Shown one piece after another: positions 46,607 through 57,060 of a stretch of 64,000 nt of DNA. The stretch lies in NCBI GenBank assembly GCA_001414485.1, contig LLEY01000029.1, forward strand, positions 186,001 through 250,000, in the 5' to 3' direction. The DNA comes from Calycina herbarum. Its lineage: Eukaryota; Ascomycota; Leotiomycetes; Helotiales; Pezizellaceae. The notes beneath the pieces were generated by a model that saw only the letters and a list, made by a program, of their open reading frames with translations, searched no databases and was not told the origin of the DNA. Each line of letters opens with the position of its first letter. The first letter of the stretch is position 1. The position numbers were made by a program, and so were the translations under genes.

Positions 46607-47394
46607 AACTTAGAAGTAGAGAGACAGGAGACCAAGATTCCGTAGAGTAGGTAGCCGAATATAGATGATATTTATAAGAACATACAAGTCTTTTGTTTTC
46701 GGTAATCAGATAAAAGAATAAAAGTATTCACTACAGCATTTCAGGAAGATATAAGAGACAATAGGCGAAATTCAATAGAACATAACTTTTACTAAAAGCT
46801 GTGAAATTGTTTGTAAATACTATCTTTTCTTTAAAATGGACCGAGAAAGAATATTAACTTGAAACTCTTCCGACAGTTGAAGAAAAGTAGAAGATCAAGC
46901 TTGGTACCTACATTCAGTAAATAAGTAAATACCAAAAATAATGATACTTCTCAAACAAATAAGAGATAACCAAGTAAAGCAAACAAAGTTAGGACAACTA
47001 CTCTCGCTTTCATCGAGACTGCCATCGGGTGACTGACCAAAACTTGAATTTCCTCATTTCACCACCTCCTAAATTGCCATCTCCAACAATACTCAACGAC
47101 ATGAACTCGAAATAGATAAAGCGAAGAAGAATGGCGGAGAAAAATTCGCTCGTGTTGAGAAGAAATAAGAGAGTCTAAAGAGTTATAAATAATTAATAAG
47201 AAGGCCATCAACGACTTGGCGACATCACAAACAACTACCACTATTAATATCCAGTAACATAACCTCCAAATAAACCAAGCAAACAAGGAAGCAGCAAGGA
47301 TATTTCCCGCTCTCTCGAAGGAACATAAGAGCGTAATAAAGGGCGACATAAAAACTATCGCAGATCTAACACCCTCGAAATCCACTCTCACCTC
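46607..47394. other. Intergenic region with one hydrophobic open frame
   Basis: A minus-strand frame from 47391 to 47059 would encode 110 aa with two or three hydrophobic segments. The hAT element at 47395 interrupts its 5' end. I see no family features and do not call it as a gene; see findings. Confidence 0.3.
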
Positions 47395-47588
47395 CAGACT
47401 TGGGCACCGATACTTTTATATCGATAAATTATCGATAATCGGCTCTCGATATTAATCGATGCTTTTTTGCTCTGATACGATTAGCGCGATATATCGCTAG
47501 TAAAAAAGAGACGATTATCGATATTTATCGGCTTTTTTAAGCTAAGGGTTCTATATAGTAAATAGAAATTACATGATATAATTTACTC

Positions 47589-47660
47589 GGTTAATCCAAA
47601 TTCGCTATCGTTCATGAGCTGAATGGCTTCCTCGTCACTCTTGACCTTCATGACAGGGAT
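47589..47660 (-). pseudogene. Aldehyde-dehydrogenase-like exon fragment inside hAT element
   Basis: 24 codons on the minus strand read IPVMKVKSDEEAIQLMNDSE followed by FGLT, matching the conserved region near the C-terminal part of fungal aldehyde dehydrogenases (usual form PVMKVKSDEEAI.LMND..YGLT). The fragment starts right at the insert boundary, and no further ALDH sequence follows at 47661. It is a captured piece of a host gene, not functional. The family was recognised from memory. Confidence 0.65.
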
Positions 47661-47841
47661 GGCTTCTAGGATTCTCTACAAGCTTTTAGTAGCTCGATTC
47701 TGTCTAGTAGAGCCGTGCTTGAAGGTACGTTCTTGATTTAGTAGTTGTGGTTTTTGCTTCGGGGTTGTTTGAGTGCCGATGAAAATTTTGAATCCCACTC
47801 AAAAACGCATGAATATGGAGCAAAATAATACAAAGTCTGTC

Positions 47842-47960
47842 ACATACGACCATAGACTGAGGAGAATTGGGCATCCCGTCCGCTCTGCCATACACAAGCC
47901 TCAGATCGGCAGATTAGTAGTTGGGTGGGTGACCACCAGCGAATACCTGCTGTTGTATGT
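47842..47960 (+). rRNA. 5S ribosomal RNA gene
   Basis: About 119 nt, beginning ACATACGACCATAGACTG and ending TGTTGTATGT. Typical fungal 5S features: 5' and 3' ends pair (ACATAC/GTATGT), the block GGGCATCCCGTCCGCTCTGCC, and the internal promoter region AGTTGGGTGGGTGACCACC (box A/IE/C). A run of T follows at 47960-47965, the pol III stop signal. Helix ends GAGGAGAA and CCTCAG appear consistent. It looks complete. It lies inside the captured segment of the hAT element, so it was probably moved or copied by the transposon. 5S genes are dispersed in filamentous ascomycetes; this is the only one seen in the window. Confidence 0.93.
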
Positions 47961-48282
47961 TTTTTGTTTCTCTTTTGCCGCTCTTTTTTTCTAAAAGCTA
48001 ATTTTCTTTTATATAAATGCTATATCTAGATTAATTACTTTAAGAGAGCTAAGCACTTACTTATATTATAGTATTATATTAATAAAAAGTATTTGACTTT
48101 GCTTAAAGTCGAGCTTATAGATTCTATTAGCTATTAGCACGGATTTACTATTTAGCGATTATATAACTCGATATATCGTATATATCCGATATATTATTAG
48201 TCAAGTTCCACTCGATATGATAATCGTTAGAAACCCCCTCCATATTTTATCGATAGTATCAGTGCCCAAGTCTGCTCACCTC

Positions 48283-49925
48283 AAACATAGAAAATAATAG
48301 GCTAGAACTATACGTCATCAAATCTAGATCCAAGCATGCAACCCTACCACAACTGTCTTCCCCATCGCAAGAAAACTCTCCACTCGGTTTGATCTCGGTA
48401 TAGCTACCGTCTCACACACTACATCCCAGTATTGAATCTCATACTCTCACCATAATTAGCTGATGAGCTCGCTCCTGTCCCATTCCTGTCATCCTTTACG
48501 AATTACAAAGTATAACCTCCCCCTATAGAAACAAAGAGCATCAATCCCGAAAATGTCCACAGACTTCATACCCCGAGAAATTCGTTCTAGGCGTGGAAAA
48601 AACTATTTGTTAACTACCTATCTATCTCCGGTGATCTAGGGCCCTAAACCTTCCCTACCCCACTATGTCTCTTCTTTAAAGTTTTTTCTTCATTTCCTAA
48701 TTTCGAAACCGATACGTGTAGATTTTTCTTGCTAGCCAGCTAGCTCTCTTGAATCACGCGGCTACTTTCGAGAGTAAGAATGCAATTGAGTTGGTTGAAA
48801 AGTAAGTTTAATACTGGGCGAGAGATTGAACTTACATTAAATTCGTTGTCTACGATTGACAGGTGAGTTTTTCATATTTAAATGTATAAGATAGATTTTA
48901 AAAGCGAGAGACTTGTGACAGACGCCATATATGCATTTCGAGGCCCGGCAGGAAGCAGTTGGATGACTTCAACCTGGGGATTGACTTGATAGAATGTCTA
49001 ATCGTTCCGCAGAGAACTCTAAGAACGCTTGAATGAATGATCGCAAGCTAATTGCTAATTCCTGAAGTCGCTAAAGCTCAAGGGGGAGGTTGAATCATAT
49101 TTCTTTCATTACTTTTCCCTTCCCATTGTAGACAGACCTCAAAACTCAAGTTAATCTTAAATTACCAACTAAAGTCACACAAACCGCCCATGACATAAAC
49201 TCGCAATATCATAAACTCACAATATCCAATATCATACCCTCGTAAAAGATAACAAACAAACAAACATCCATCCATCCACCCACCCCCCCAACAAAGCCAA
49301 AGAGAAGAGAAAACAAACAGGAAAGACAACAAAACTCAGTACTAACCCTCCTTCCACATCCCAAATAAAATAAAATCAAATCAAACCAAATCAACCCCCA
49401 CCAAACAACCCCGAAACTCCCAGAGAGAAAATAGTAAAATAGAGCGAGATCATTCCGTCGCTAAGCACGGCTCGCACTGAAATACATATACCCAACCCTC
49501 TCCCTCGTAAGAAAAGAACTCAATAACGACACTAATCTGAATTCGTTTCCACGGGTGCCGGACCCCCTTACCTTTAACCCTCAAGAACTAGAGTCAGATT
49601 TGAAGAACTAAATCTTGTCAGAATCTTTTATCACGCCCTGGGATTTTGAAGTATGAAAGGTAAAGAGCAGAATCCACAACAGTTCAGGAAAGGAAATCGA
49701 TAACAAACCTGATTTCAATAATAAGGAGCTCTCTTCTCGGAGATGAAAAAAAAATCAAAATCCACAGGCAAAACTCGACTGCGGGTAAAACTAGGTACTG
49801 ATATCCCAAGGAAAGACAACATCCAGAATCCGTGATAGGTCGGTCAGAGGGCAACGCTATCCCGCCACAACACACCACAGAAGTAATTTCCGCTCGTCGC
49901 AGATATTCCATCGCTTGAACCCCTA
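48283..49925. other. Intergenic region, nothing recognised
   Basis: 1.6 kb, mixed composition, with A/C-rich strand bias at 49160-49440. Only short frames. No RNA gene or transposon ends seen. Confidence 0.4.
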
Positions 49926-50555
49926 ACGAGCCTTCGTCCACGGGTCCGTGTGTTCAGGCCATTTTGACAACAAATCATTACTTTACTGAATACGCATTGA
50001 ATTTAATTAGGAGTAGACCACCCATGGCGTTTAACTAATATAGTAACCTAATGTTCCTGCTTTAAAATCAACTTATTTATCCAATCCTGTGGTATAGCCT
50101 CCCATTCTTCAGTCACAGCTTGGCGCATTTCAGCCTCAGTAGTAGGTTGGTGAGAACGTCTATGGAGAGCCTGTTTTATCCGCCGCCAGCACTTTTCTAT
50201 AGGATTCATATCAGGTGAAGTCGAGGGATGAGGTATTAATATAATACCGTGCTTCGTACGAAACCTGGCGCAGCAGTTTGTCACTGATTTGTGTCTATGA
50301 GCCGGGTTACCGTCTTCTATGAATAGAGGCTCGGCCGAAGGGCGAAGAGTGTGGGTATTTCTGAACCAGTGTAATTGGCGTATAGCCTCCTTGTGTTTAG
50401 TCGGTATTTGGTAGTCTTTTTTATGATGCCAGTCGTCGAGTGGGGGAGTAATCGGTGCCATGTTTTATAGTATTATTGTTGAGTGGTAGGCTTAAAAAGT
50501 TGGTGGTGGGTCGCTAAAAGTGCCCTGAACACACGGACCCGTGGACGAAGGCTCG
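49926..50555 (-). mobile_element. Internally deleted Tc1/mariner element
   Basis: About 630 bp with inverted repeats of over 30 bp (left 49926-49958, right 50525-50555), both beginning with CGAGCCTTCGTCCACGGGTC, and TA (or TAA) on both sides. The interior is the C-terminal part of a DDE transposase frame on the minus strand. It is not RIP-degraded, unlike the big pogo elements. It lacks the first catalytic Asp region, so it is non-autonomous. Confidence 0.85.
50048..50461 (-). pseudogene. Truncated Tc1/mariner DDE transposase, open 137-codon frame
   Basis: Starts with ATG at 50461 (MAPITPPLDDW) and ends in an open frame at the stop 50048. It contains LFIEDGNPAHRHKS, the block with the second catalytic Asp, and IPHPSTSPDMNPIEKCWRRI, where NPIE carries the third acidic residue. 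The first Asp region and DNA-binding domain are missing, so it cannot catalyse transposition; a truncated product could still be made. No stop codons, so it is either recent or escaped RIP, which usually spares short copies. Confidence 0.85.
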
Positions 50556-50558
50556 TAA

Positions 50559-51136
50559 CATGTCCTAAGCGAGGCGAGAATTTATACTCTTCAAGGCAGC
50601 TCAGAAAACCACAAAAACCCCCAGATATGGAGGGAGTAGGTTGTGAGAGGAATTATGATCATATAATATATACCTAAACTACCTGCACCAACCACCCTAG
50701 CTAGCATATCTTCCACCTATATAAAGTAAAATAGACAAAGGAAGAAAGAAGTATTCGAAATTCGAAAGCGGCGAACGAGACAAAAGAGCTGGCTCCCGCT
50801 AGAAAGTAAAGTAAACATCGCTCCCAAACGCGCCATGCTATGCAAAGCAAAAGAATTCATCTCCTCGACTTATATATATCTCTCGGTCCACGTATTTTTC
50901 TCCCCTCTCTCCGTCTGGATGCCCAAGCCCATGCATATCATATCATTCTGTCGTTCGTTCGTGCGATCGTATGTATTCATAACGTCGTAAATTCGTCCCG
51001 TGGTTTCCGAATCCACCTCGCTCATCTCTCGCTCTCCCGCTTTCCAAATGCCAGATTCAGATTCAGATTCAGATTCAGATTCAGATTCAGACCCAAGCCC
51101 TACCAACAATCCCCCTCTTCCTCATCAGATGGATAA
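50559..51136. other. Intergenic region with microsatellite
   Basis: No gene. Holds the 3' flank of the minus-strand gene at 51137 and the (ATTCAG)n repeat at 51053-51092. Confidence 0.4.
51053..51092. repeat. Hexanucleotide microsatellite (ATTCAG)n
   Basis: Between six and seven perfect copies of a six-base unit, 45 bp beyond the stop codon of the neighbouring gene, probably in its 3' UTR. It produces an artificial Ser-Glu repeat in one frame. Confidence 0.9.
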
Positions 51137-51950
51137 TCAGACATAAGGCGACACATAAGAATACCCCGGCCCACCCCCAAACGCCGTAGCAGCCCTCGCA
51201 TGTCCCCTCCCCGGCTGCGGCGTATGCGACAGAGCAGGCCTCTCCCTCTCCCTCTCCCTCCGTCCCAAACTCCTCCTCCTCTCCCTCCTGCCCCCATCCC
51301 TCTCACGTTCCACAACCGGTTCCCTAACCCTAACCTTCCTCGCCCCGGCACCTCCCCCCAGCGCACTCAACGGCGGATCCCTCACCCCAGGCTCCTCATC
51401 GCCCGGTAGATTCAAATCGACCAGTCCGTAAAAGTATTCCAAAACCTCGGGGTAGCGCTGTACAGAGGCTTTCCAATCATCGTCTATCCCGCGCTTTAGT
51501 TCTGCGTCTGCGGCGGCGATTTCGGAGGGGTGAGGGTGCGCGTTGTAGTAGTAGGCTGCGCGCTCGTTGATGCGTTGGAGGTGTTGGGCGTGGAAGTCTT
51601 TTCGGCGGGTGGTGAGCATGGAGAAGTAGGAGAGGATGTAGTCTTGGGCGTGGCCGCGGACCCATGTTCTGCGAGCAGTCAATTAGCATTTCCATTGTTT
51701 CCCAGAGTTCTTTTTGTTGTTGTCTGGATTCCCTGTTCCGCCTCTTTTCTTCTTGTAGTGTCGCAAAACGTTGAGATGGCGGGGTAATGGAAAATTATTT
51801 TAGGAACTGAAGAAGGGCATACCTTATATCATTGAACATGGAAGTCATCATCCTCTGCTCCGCCTGTCGGACTGCTATATCCAAGCCCTTTGCCTCACAC
51901 TCGCATTGTGCGAGGGCGGGCTGGCTGCAAATGGCACAATCGGGATCCAT
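51137..51950 (-). CDS. Conserved fungal small protein with CxxC/CxC motif, two exons
   Basis: Exons 51950-51823 and 51668-51137 give 219 aa. The 154-bp intron has donor GTATGC and acceptor CGCAG; the frame reads NDIRTWVRGHAQDYIL across it. The N-terminus MDPDCAICSQPALAQCECEAKGLD has a CxxC and CxC that could bind zinc. The central region (HAQDYILSYFSMLTTRRKDFHAQHLQRI and VQRYPEVLEYFYGLVDLNLPGDEE) is mainly helical and looks like a Pezizomycotina-specific family of unknown function. An Arg-rich low-complexity tail follows (RRERRRSLGRRERERERP). An in-frame upstream ATG at 52016 exists; 51950 is chosen because it begins the conserved block. Confidence 0.78.
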
Positions 51951-53485
51951 GATCTTGAGCGGCTTTCTTGACCTATTGTGTTTGATCAACATGATTTCTG
52001 GCCGGATATATGGCATTGGTTGGAGAAGGAAGGATTAAAACGAGCGTATGAGGGTAGGTGAGGTGATTAATTGGTATATGAGGGTATGGGCCTAGGGATG
52101 GGAAAGGACGGTGGGTATCAAAAGTTCGAAAGGGAGGTTTGGGGTGATGATTCTTTTTGTAGAATACATTGAGCACCCCATGATTGAGGGGAATGATTCA
52201 ACAATTGATCGAGTATCATGGGAGGGAGGTGGTGGTGGGAAAGGAGAGAGATCACCCACCTTTTAGAGGGAGGCGGATGGTGAGATCACGCTGTACATGC
52301 GACTGGAACCGATGCCCAGTGATGTCGACGGCTGCGGTGCATACAAATGTTGAGGGGAAGGAGGAGGAGGAGGAGGAGGAGGAGGAGAGATCAGCCAGTC
52401 TCAGAGGGAGGATGTACGTGGGGTGTAGGAGGTGGTATGTAGGTAGGTAGGCGGTAAGAAGATTTCAAAGAACTTCAGGGAAGAGGAGCAGCGGCATGAA
52501 GGTATTCAGACGACGGGCCAGCAGGGACAAGGAGAAGCTGCAAGCGAAGCGACAGATGTCGTTGCAGCAAGCTAAAATCCATCTTCGGACTAGTTACACT
52601 GTAGTTACACTGTAGTTACTATAGCAGAGCGAGTTGGGAGAGTCGGGAGAGTTGGGAGGGGAAAGTGGGACGTGGAAGTTAATGTGTGTCGTGGCTCGAA
52701 TGCTTTGCATCTAAAGTGCATCGCATCTCGTGGGCCGAAGAGAGGAACTCCACTACTAGAATAAGATGCAGCCGATTGGGCTGGTGTATCCCCCCTAAAA
52801 CACCCGGTTGGTTTCGCTCGAGTGATTTCGTATCGGAATCATCTTTCTACCCAATCGGTGGAAGTTCCCAAGACTGGGCTGGTGGATGAGCGGTGGGCAA
52901 GATGATGCAGAAGAGGCGGAGAGAATTACTGCATCCAAGAGTGGTAGGAGGTGGTAGGAGGTGCAGGAGAAATGGCCCCCGAGGGCTGGAAGAGTTGACG
53001 AGTCTTACGCTGGGATTTGCCAACTCAATATCCGACATCTACTGTGCATCTACTGTGCATTTACTGCATCCTACACCGCTGAAGTGGCGGCTCTAATTTC
53101 CAATCGACTATCAAAACAAGCTGCACCAGAGCATCGCATAGAGAGGGAGTGCTGTTGCTGTTGCTGTTGCAGTCTGACGTGGGATGCTCTTGGTCCTCCT
53201 ATTTTCTGCTTCTCTTCCTCTCCTCGAATGGAGGCGTATAGAAGCGTATATTCAGCACCGGATGAAATGGAGAGAAAGCCATATTAAGGTCAGGAACAAC
53301 GGATGCATGACATTGGAAGGTTGATGACCTTCCCAACTGTCTCACTGAGTTGGGGGAATTGTGAGAATGTCCACGTGATAGCGTATTCTACGGTAGCCAT
53401 GATATGTCATTGGCGACGGCAATATCACATCCAAGCTCACGAAAATAATTCTAGAGCTCGATAAACAGCCCACGCGCCCTTGAGC
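51951..53485. other. Divergent intergenic region with GA-rich repeat
   Basis: 1.5 kb between the minus-strand CxxC gene and the Obg gene. Contains the (GAG)n run, a CTGTAGTTACA repeat near 52595-52620, CAT-rich repeats at 53035-53070 and (TGTTGC)n near 53152. No gene seen. Confidence 0.45.
52359..52388. repeat. (GAG)n microsatellite
   Basis: About ten GAG units. Simple repeat in intergenic DNA. Confidence 0.85.
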
Positions 53486-55168
53486 ATGCCACCAAGATGT
53501 TCTGTCCTGCAGGGGACTCTGACACCTTTCCTATACCCCATCTTATTCTCCGCAACTAGAATCCCTTCGAGATCCTTCGTCAATTCCCTCCAACGACGCT
53601 CCGATAATATATCGCCCCTCGAATCCAACCCCGAACTTACTACAAGTGATCCCTCCATACCAACTTTCCAGGAAGGATCACACCTAAATCCTCCCCCCAG
53701 CGACTACTCGCGCACTATATTCTCCGATAAGGCAACAGTAACTCTTCTCGCAGGCTCAGGTGGTCACGGCTGTATTTCATTTCTGCGAGAAAAATACATC
53801 GCTGCGGGTCCAGCGAACGGTGGAGATGGCGGGAGTGGAGGGAATATCTACATCCAAGCCGTCCGGGGCGAAACCTCTCTACATAAACTTGGAAGAAGGA
53901 ACATTTTAAAAGCAGGACGAGGAAAGAATGGACAGGGACGAACAAGAGGTGGAGAAAGAGGAGATGATATCATTATCCAAGTGCCCGTAGGAACCGTTGT
54001 CCGAGAACTCGAACGTACAGACCCAGTCGCAATCGAAGAACAAAGACAAAAACTAGAAGCAGGAAAAGAAGAAGGAGTAGATGCGAAAGGACCTTGGAAA
54101 TGGAGTCGTGATAAATGGTTATTATATCCCGCCACAACACCCGAAGATGTAGCCTCCGCCGAATTCCCCAGCTTGCCAAAAGCAAGACGTTCAATACTCG
54201 CCAGCGCCCAAGCAAAATCTCCAATCGCTCTCGACCTCTCAGTTCCAATGGAAAGACCAATTCTCCTAGCAGCAGGAGCAGTAGGCGGCCTAGGAAACCC
54301 CCATTTCGTAACCAAAACCGCTCCCCGCCCAAAATTCGCCACAAAAGGCGAAGAAGGAATGTCAATAACCATATCCCTCGAACTCAAACTCCTCGCAGAC
54401 ATCGGTCTCGTCGGTCTCCCCAACGCAGGAAAAAGCACTTTGCTCCGCGCAATGTCGAAATCCCGCGCGCGAGTAGGAAACTGGGCCTTCACAACCCTCC
54501 AACCCAACATTGGAACCGTCGTTTTGGATGATCACCGTGGAAGACCTCTCACAACATCGAAATTTGAAGATGGAACTGCGAGGACGAATTACACCATTGC
54601 CGATATCCCGGGTCTAGTAAAAGACGCACATCTCGACCGCGGCCTTGGAGTTTCTTTCCTCCGCCACGTCGAACGCGCTCGCATCCTAGCATTCGTCATC
54701 GATCTCTCAGCCGGAGATGCAATCACAGCGCTCAAATCCCTCTGGAAAGAAGTCCATCTCTACGAACGCATGAAGATCGTCGAAGAAGCCGCCATCTCCG
54801 ATCCCATGGTCGAATGGTCGCCTTTCCAAAACGTCGAAGATGCTGTGCGAAATTCCCCTGAGACGATCGTGATTAATTCCGGACCGGATTTCGAGGATCC
54901 GTTGAAACCGGAGGTTTTGAGTATTGCTGGGAAACCGTGGTTTGTGGTTGCTACTAAAGCTGATTTACCGGATACCCAGGAGAACTTTGCGCAGTTGAAG
55001 AGTTATTTGGAGAGGGTTGGGAGGGGAGAGGAGGAACATCCTAGTGGACAGACAGAGGGAGATCTTTGGGAGGGGAGTGTTGAGGCGATTCCTATTAGTG
55101 CTATCAATGGGCATGGGACGGGGAGGATTACCGAGTTGGTTGTTGAGCTTTTGGAGGAGACTGGGTGA
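53486..55168 (+). CDS. MTG2: Mitochondrial Obg-family GTPase (Mtg2-type)
   Basis: 560 aa in one exon from ATG 53486. The first 75 residues (MPPRCSVLQGTLTPFLYPIL, then Arg/Ser-rich) resemble a mitochondrial presequence. The Obg fold begins with KATVTLLAGSGGHGCISFLR and the Gly-rich GPANGGDGGSGGNIYI at about 85-125 and extends to about 295, with an insertion of about 60 residues (VDAKGPWKWSRDKWLLY region) compared with bacterial Obg. G motifs: G1 GLPNAGKST at 310, G3 DIPGL at 373, G4 TKAD at 490, G5 SAI near 536. Obg proteins aid large-subunit ribosome assembly; the yeast homologue acts in mitochondria. It is intronless and intact, and unrelated by function to its neighbours. Confidence 0.93.
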   Translation: MPPRCSVLQGTLTPFLYPILFSATRIPSRSFVNSLQRRSDNISPLESNPELTTSDPSIPTFQEGSHLNPPPSDYSRTIFSDKATVTLLAGSGGHGCISFLREKYIAAGPANGGDGGSGGNIYIQAVRGETSLHKLGRRNILKAGRGKNGQGRTRGGERGDDIIIQVPVGTVVRELERTDPVAIEEQRQKLEAGKEEGVDAKGPWKWSRDKWLLYPATTPEDVASAEFPSLPKARRSILASAQAKSPIALDLSVPMERPILLAAGAVGGLGNPHFVTKTAPRPKFATKGEEGMSITISLELKLLADIGLVGLPNAGKSTLLRAMSKSRARVGNWAFTTLQPNIGTVVLDDHRGRPLTTSKFEDGTARTNYTIADIPGLVKDAHLDRGLGVSFLRHVERARILAFVIDLSAGDAITALKSLWKEVHLYERMKIVEEAAISDPMVEWSPFQNVEDAVRNSPETIVINSGPDFEDPLKPEVLSIAGKPWFVVATKADLPDTQENFAQLKSYLERVGRGEEEHPSGQTEGDLWEGSVEAIPISAINGHGTGRITELVVELLEETG

Positions 55169-55754
55169 GGGGTTTACCCTTGGGTCTTGTAGATTATGTT
55201 TTGATATGTAAAACGGAGGGTATAGAGTTGTATCGTTGTAAAAATATATGTATACCAATCAACTGTCATCCCCTTCCTCGATTTCTCTTCTCCGCTTCCC
55301 TTCTTCATCTCTCCCCACTTGACAGTCACCCACATCCACATCGACTTGAACTATCTGCAGTCCACAATATCCAAGTTTTCGAGTCTGTTCTCTTCAAAGC
55401 TCTAATCTTCCTTCAGTTGAGCACCTATCGGAAGTAGCTCGGAATAGACATTAAAAGTGGTAACAAATACATCACGTTCGTACCTACCTATCTACCTATT
55501 CCTTGTAGTTTCAACTCTCCAAGGTTAAGTTGGGGTAAGTTGAATAAATCCTCCTACACATTTAGAATAATCCAAGACCGTTATGTTACATGTAGCCTCG
55601 GTGTTCAACATACTCAAGCCGTAAATTTATACTAGCAAGTTTAAATCACAGATATGGTGTTCACTACTTCTTTGGATGGCCTTTGGGAGACTGAATATAG
55701 GGATTAGGGATATTGGAAATTGGTATTGTTTATTGTTTATTGTTCTCGTATCTC

Positions 55755-55779
55755 TCTTTCTTTCTTTCTTTCTTTCTTT
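55755..55779. repeat. (TTTC)n microsatellite
   Basis: Six TTTC units, followed after 15 bp by (GATA)n. Confidence 0.85.
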
Positions 55780-55848
55780 GTACCGAGTAGATAGATAGAT
55801 AGTAAATGGGAAATTATACGAGAAGGTTTACGCCAAGTGGGAGAAGTG

Positions 55849-55854
55849 GAGAGA

Positions 55855-55874
<20 letters not shown>
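55849..55874. repeat. (GA)n microsatellite
   Basis: About 13 GA units. Confidence 0.9.
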
Positions 55875-55885
<11 letters not shown>

Positions 55886-56589
55886 TGCCTTTTCCTTGTT
55901 TCATCTAAGAGCTTTTTGTGAATGAGATTCTTCTTCTAATTCTCGAGGATTATGGAATTTGATTATCTGGATTAGCTTGGGAGAAGGGAGAATAAGGGAG
56001 CTTGAGAGGAGGGAGGGATTTAGGTCTTTTTGTTGGGGGTTAATGTTAGATTTCTGGACGAGTATGGTAAGTTTTATATTGTTCTTTCAAGGATAGTGTT
56101 TAGATAGTGTTTAGATAGAAGGGCAAGGGCAAGGGGGAGTGGGTAAGGTACTGGTTATTTAGAAATAGGACGAGGTATTTAAACCCTCTGATTTCTCAAG
56201 ACTGGGAGAATAAAAGAGTACTCTCCCTCACCGTTTTTGTTTACATAACCTATGAAAGGAGAAGACTCGTTTTTTTTTTGAAAACTTCCCCAACGGGTTT
56301 TTTGGGTCTTGTGTTCTGTTGTTATTCCCGAGATGGGGCACGGTTTGATTCTTCGGATCATACTTTGTTTGGAGGGTCTTGTGTCTGGTTTTTAGGCGCT
56401 TGTTTATGTGGGGAAGTTGGAAGCAAGGCTGGTCTTTCTGTTGTTCGAATACGGAAGGAGTGTCGTTTCCTTATTACAGCCATATTCCAGTTCATCCCAC
56501 AGATGCGGTCAGTACGTAAAATCGTAACTGTTTTTAAAATCGGGAAAAATCCCAACTGATGTGATTTACAAGCACAATGAATTATATAT

Positions 56590-57060
56590 AGTGTAACTAC
56601 ACTTCGGGTTACTATTCTAACTAGATAGAACGTTAGATTAAGTAGTAAACTATATAGCCTTTAATTTCTATAGAGTGGTTATTATATAGTAAGGAGAAGT
56701 CTTGTAAAATCAGGTATATTAAGTTGTAAATAAACTTTGGTTTATTTCTTATAAGCGCGTAGAATTATAACACAACTACGCTTCAAACTACTATTCTAAC
56801 TAAGTCGTTCTATTAAGTAGTCAAGTATCTACTCCGTTTAAAGCTTTTAATTCTTATAGAGCAGTTGTTACGTTATAAGGAGAAGAAGTTTCGTAGAATT
56901 AGGGCACATTACGTAACGTATATATTATAACGTAGAATACTAATTATCCTTATTATATAACAACTACTCTATAGAATTAAAAGCTATATTAGATATGGAT
57001 ACTTTACTATATAAATTATCCTATTATCTACTTGTAATACTCTTCTACTGTATAGTTGCA
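56590..57060. repeat. AT-rich cluster of direct and inverted repeat units
   Basis: Two direct units begin at about 56590 and 56772, each with AACTAC-CTTC, ACTATTCTAACTA and AAGGAGAAG landmarks about 180 bp apart; an inverted unit lies at about 56940-57060. The units are diverged and AT-biased like the RIP-altered blocks. Probably remnants of one or more small transposons. Confidence 0.55.

Larger units (their letters stand above)
47395..48274. mobile_element. hAT-type miniature element, copy 2, with 392-bp captured DNA
   Basis: 880 bp with the same ends as copy 1 (starting CAGACTTGGGC, ending GCCCAAGTCTG) and a perfect 8-bp duplication CTCACCTC (47387-47394, 48275-48282). Compared with copy 1, it has an extra 392 bp at 47589-47980, placed in the sequence TTTACTCTTT with CTC on both sides of the insert. 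The remainder matches copy 1 closely, apart from small indels (a short deletion near 48020 and one near 48180) and slightly higher G/C. The insert holds a 5S rRNA gene and a coding fragment. Confidence 0.92.

Noticed and set aside
50870..51109. Minus-strand frame with Ser-Glu repeats
   Set aside because: Created by the (ATTCAG)n microsatellite beyond a stop codon.
53848..54510. 220-codon minus-strand frame opposite the Obg GTPase
   Set aside because: Shadow of a long real gene with biased codon use; no motifs.
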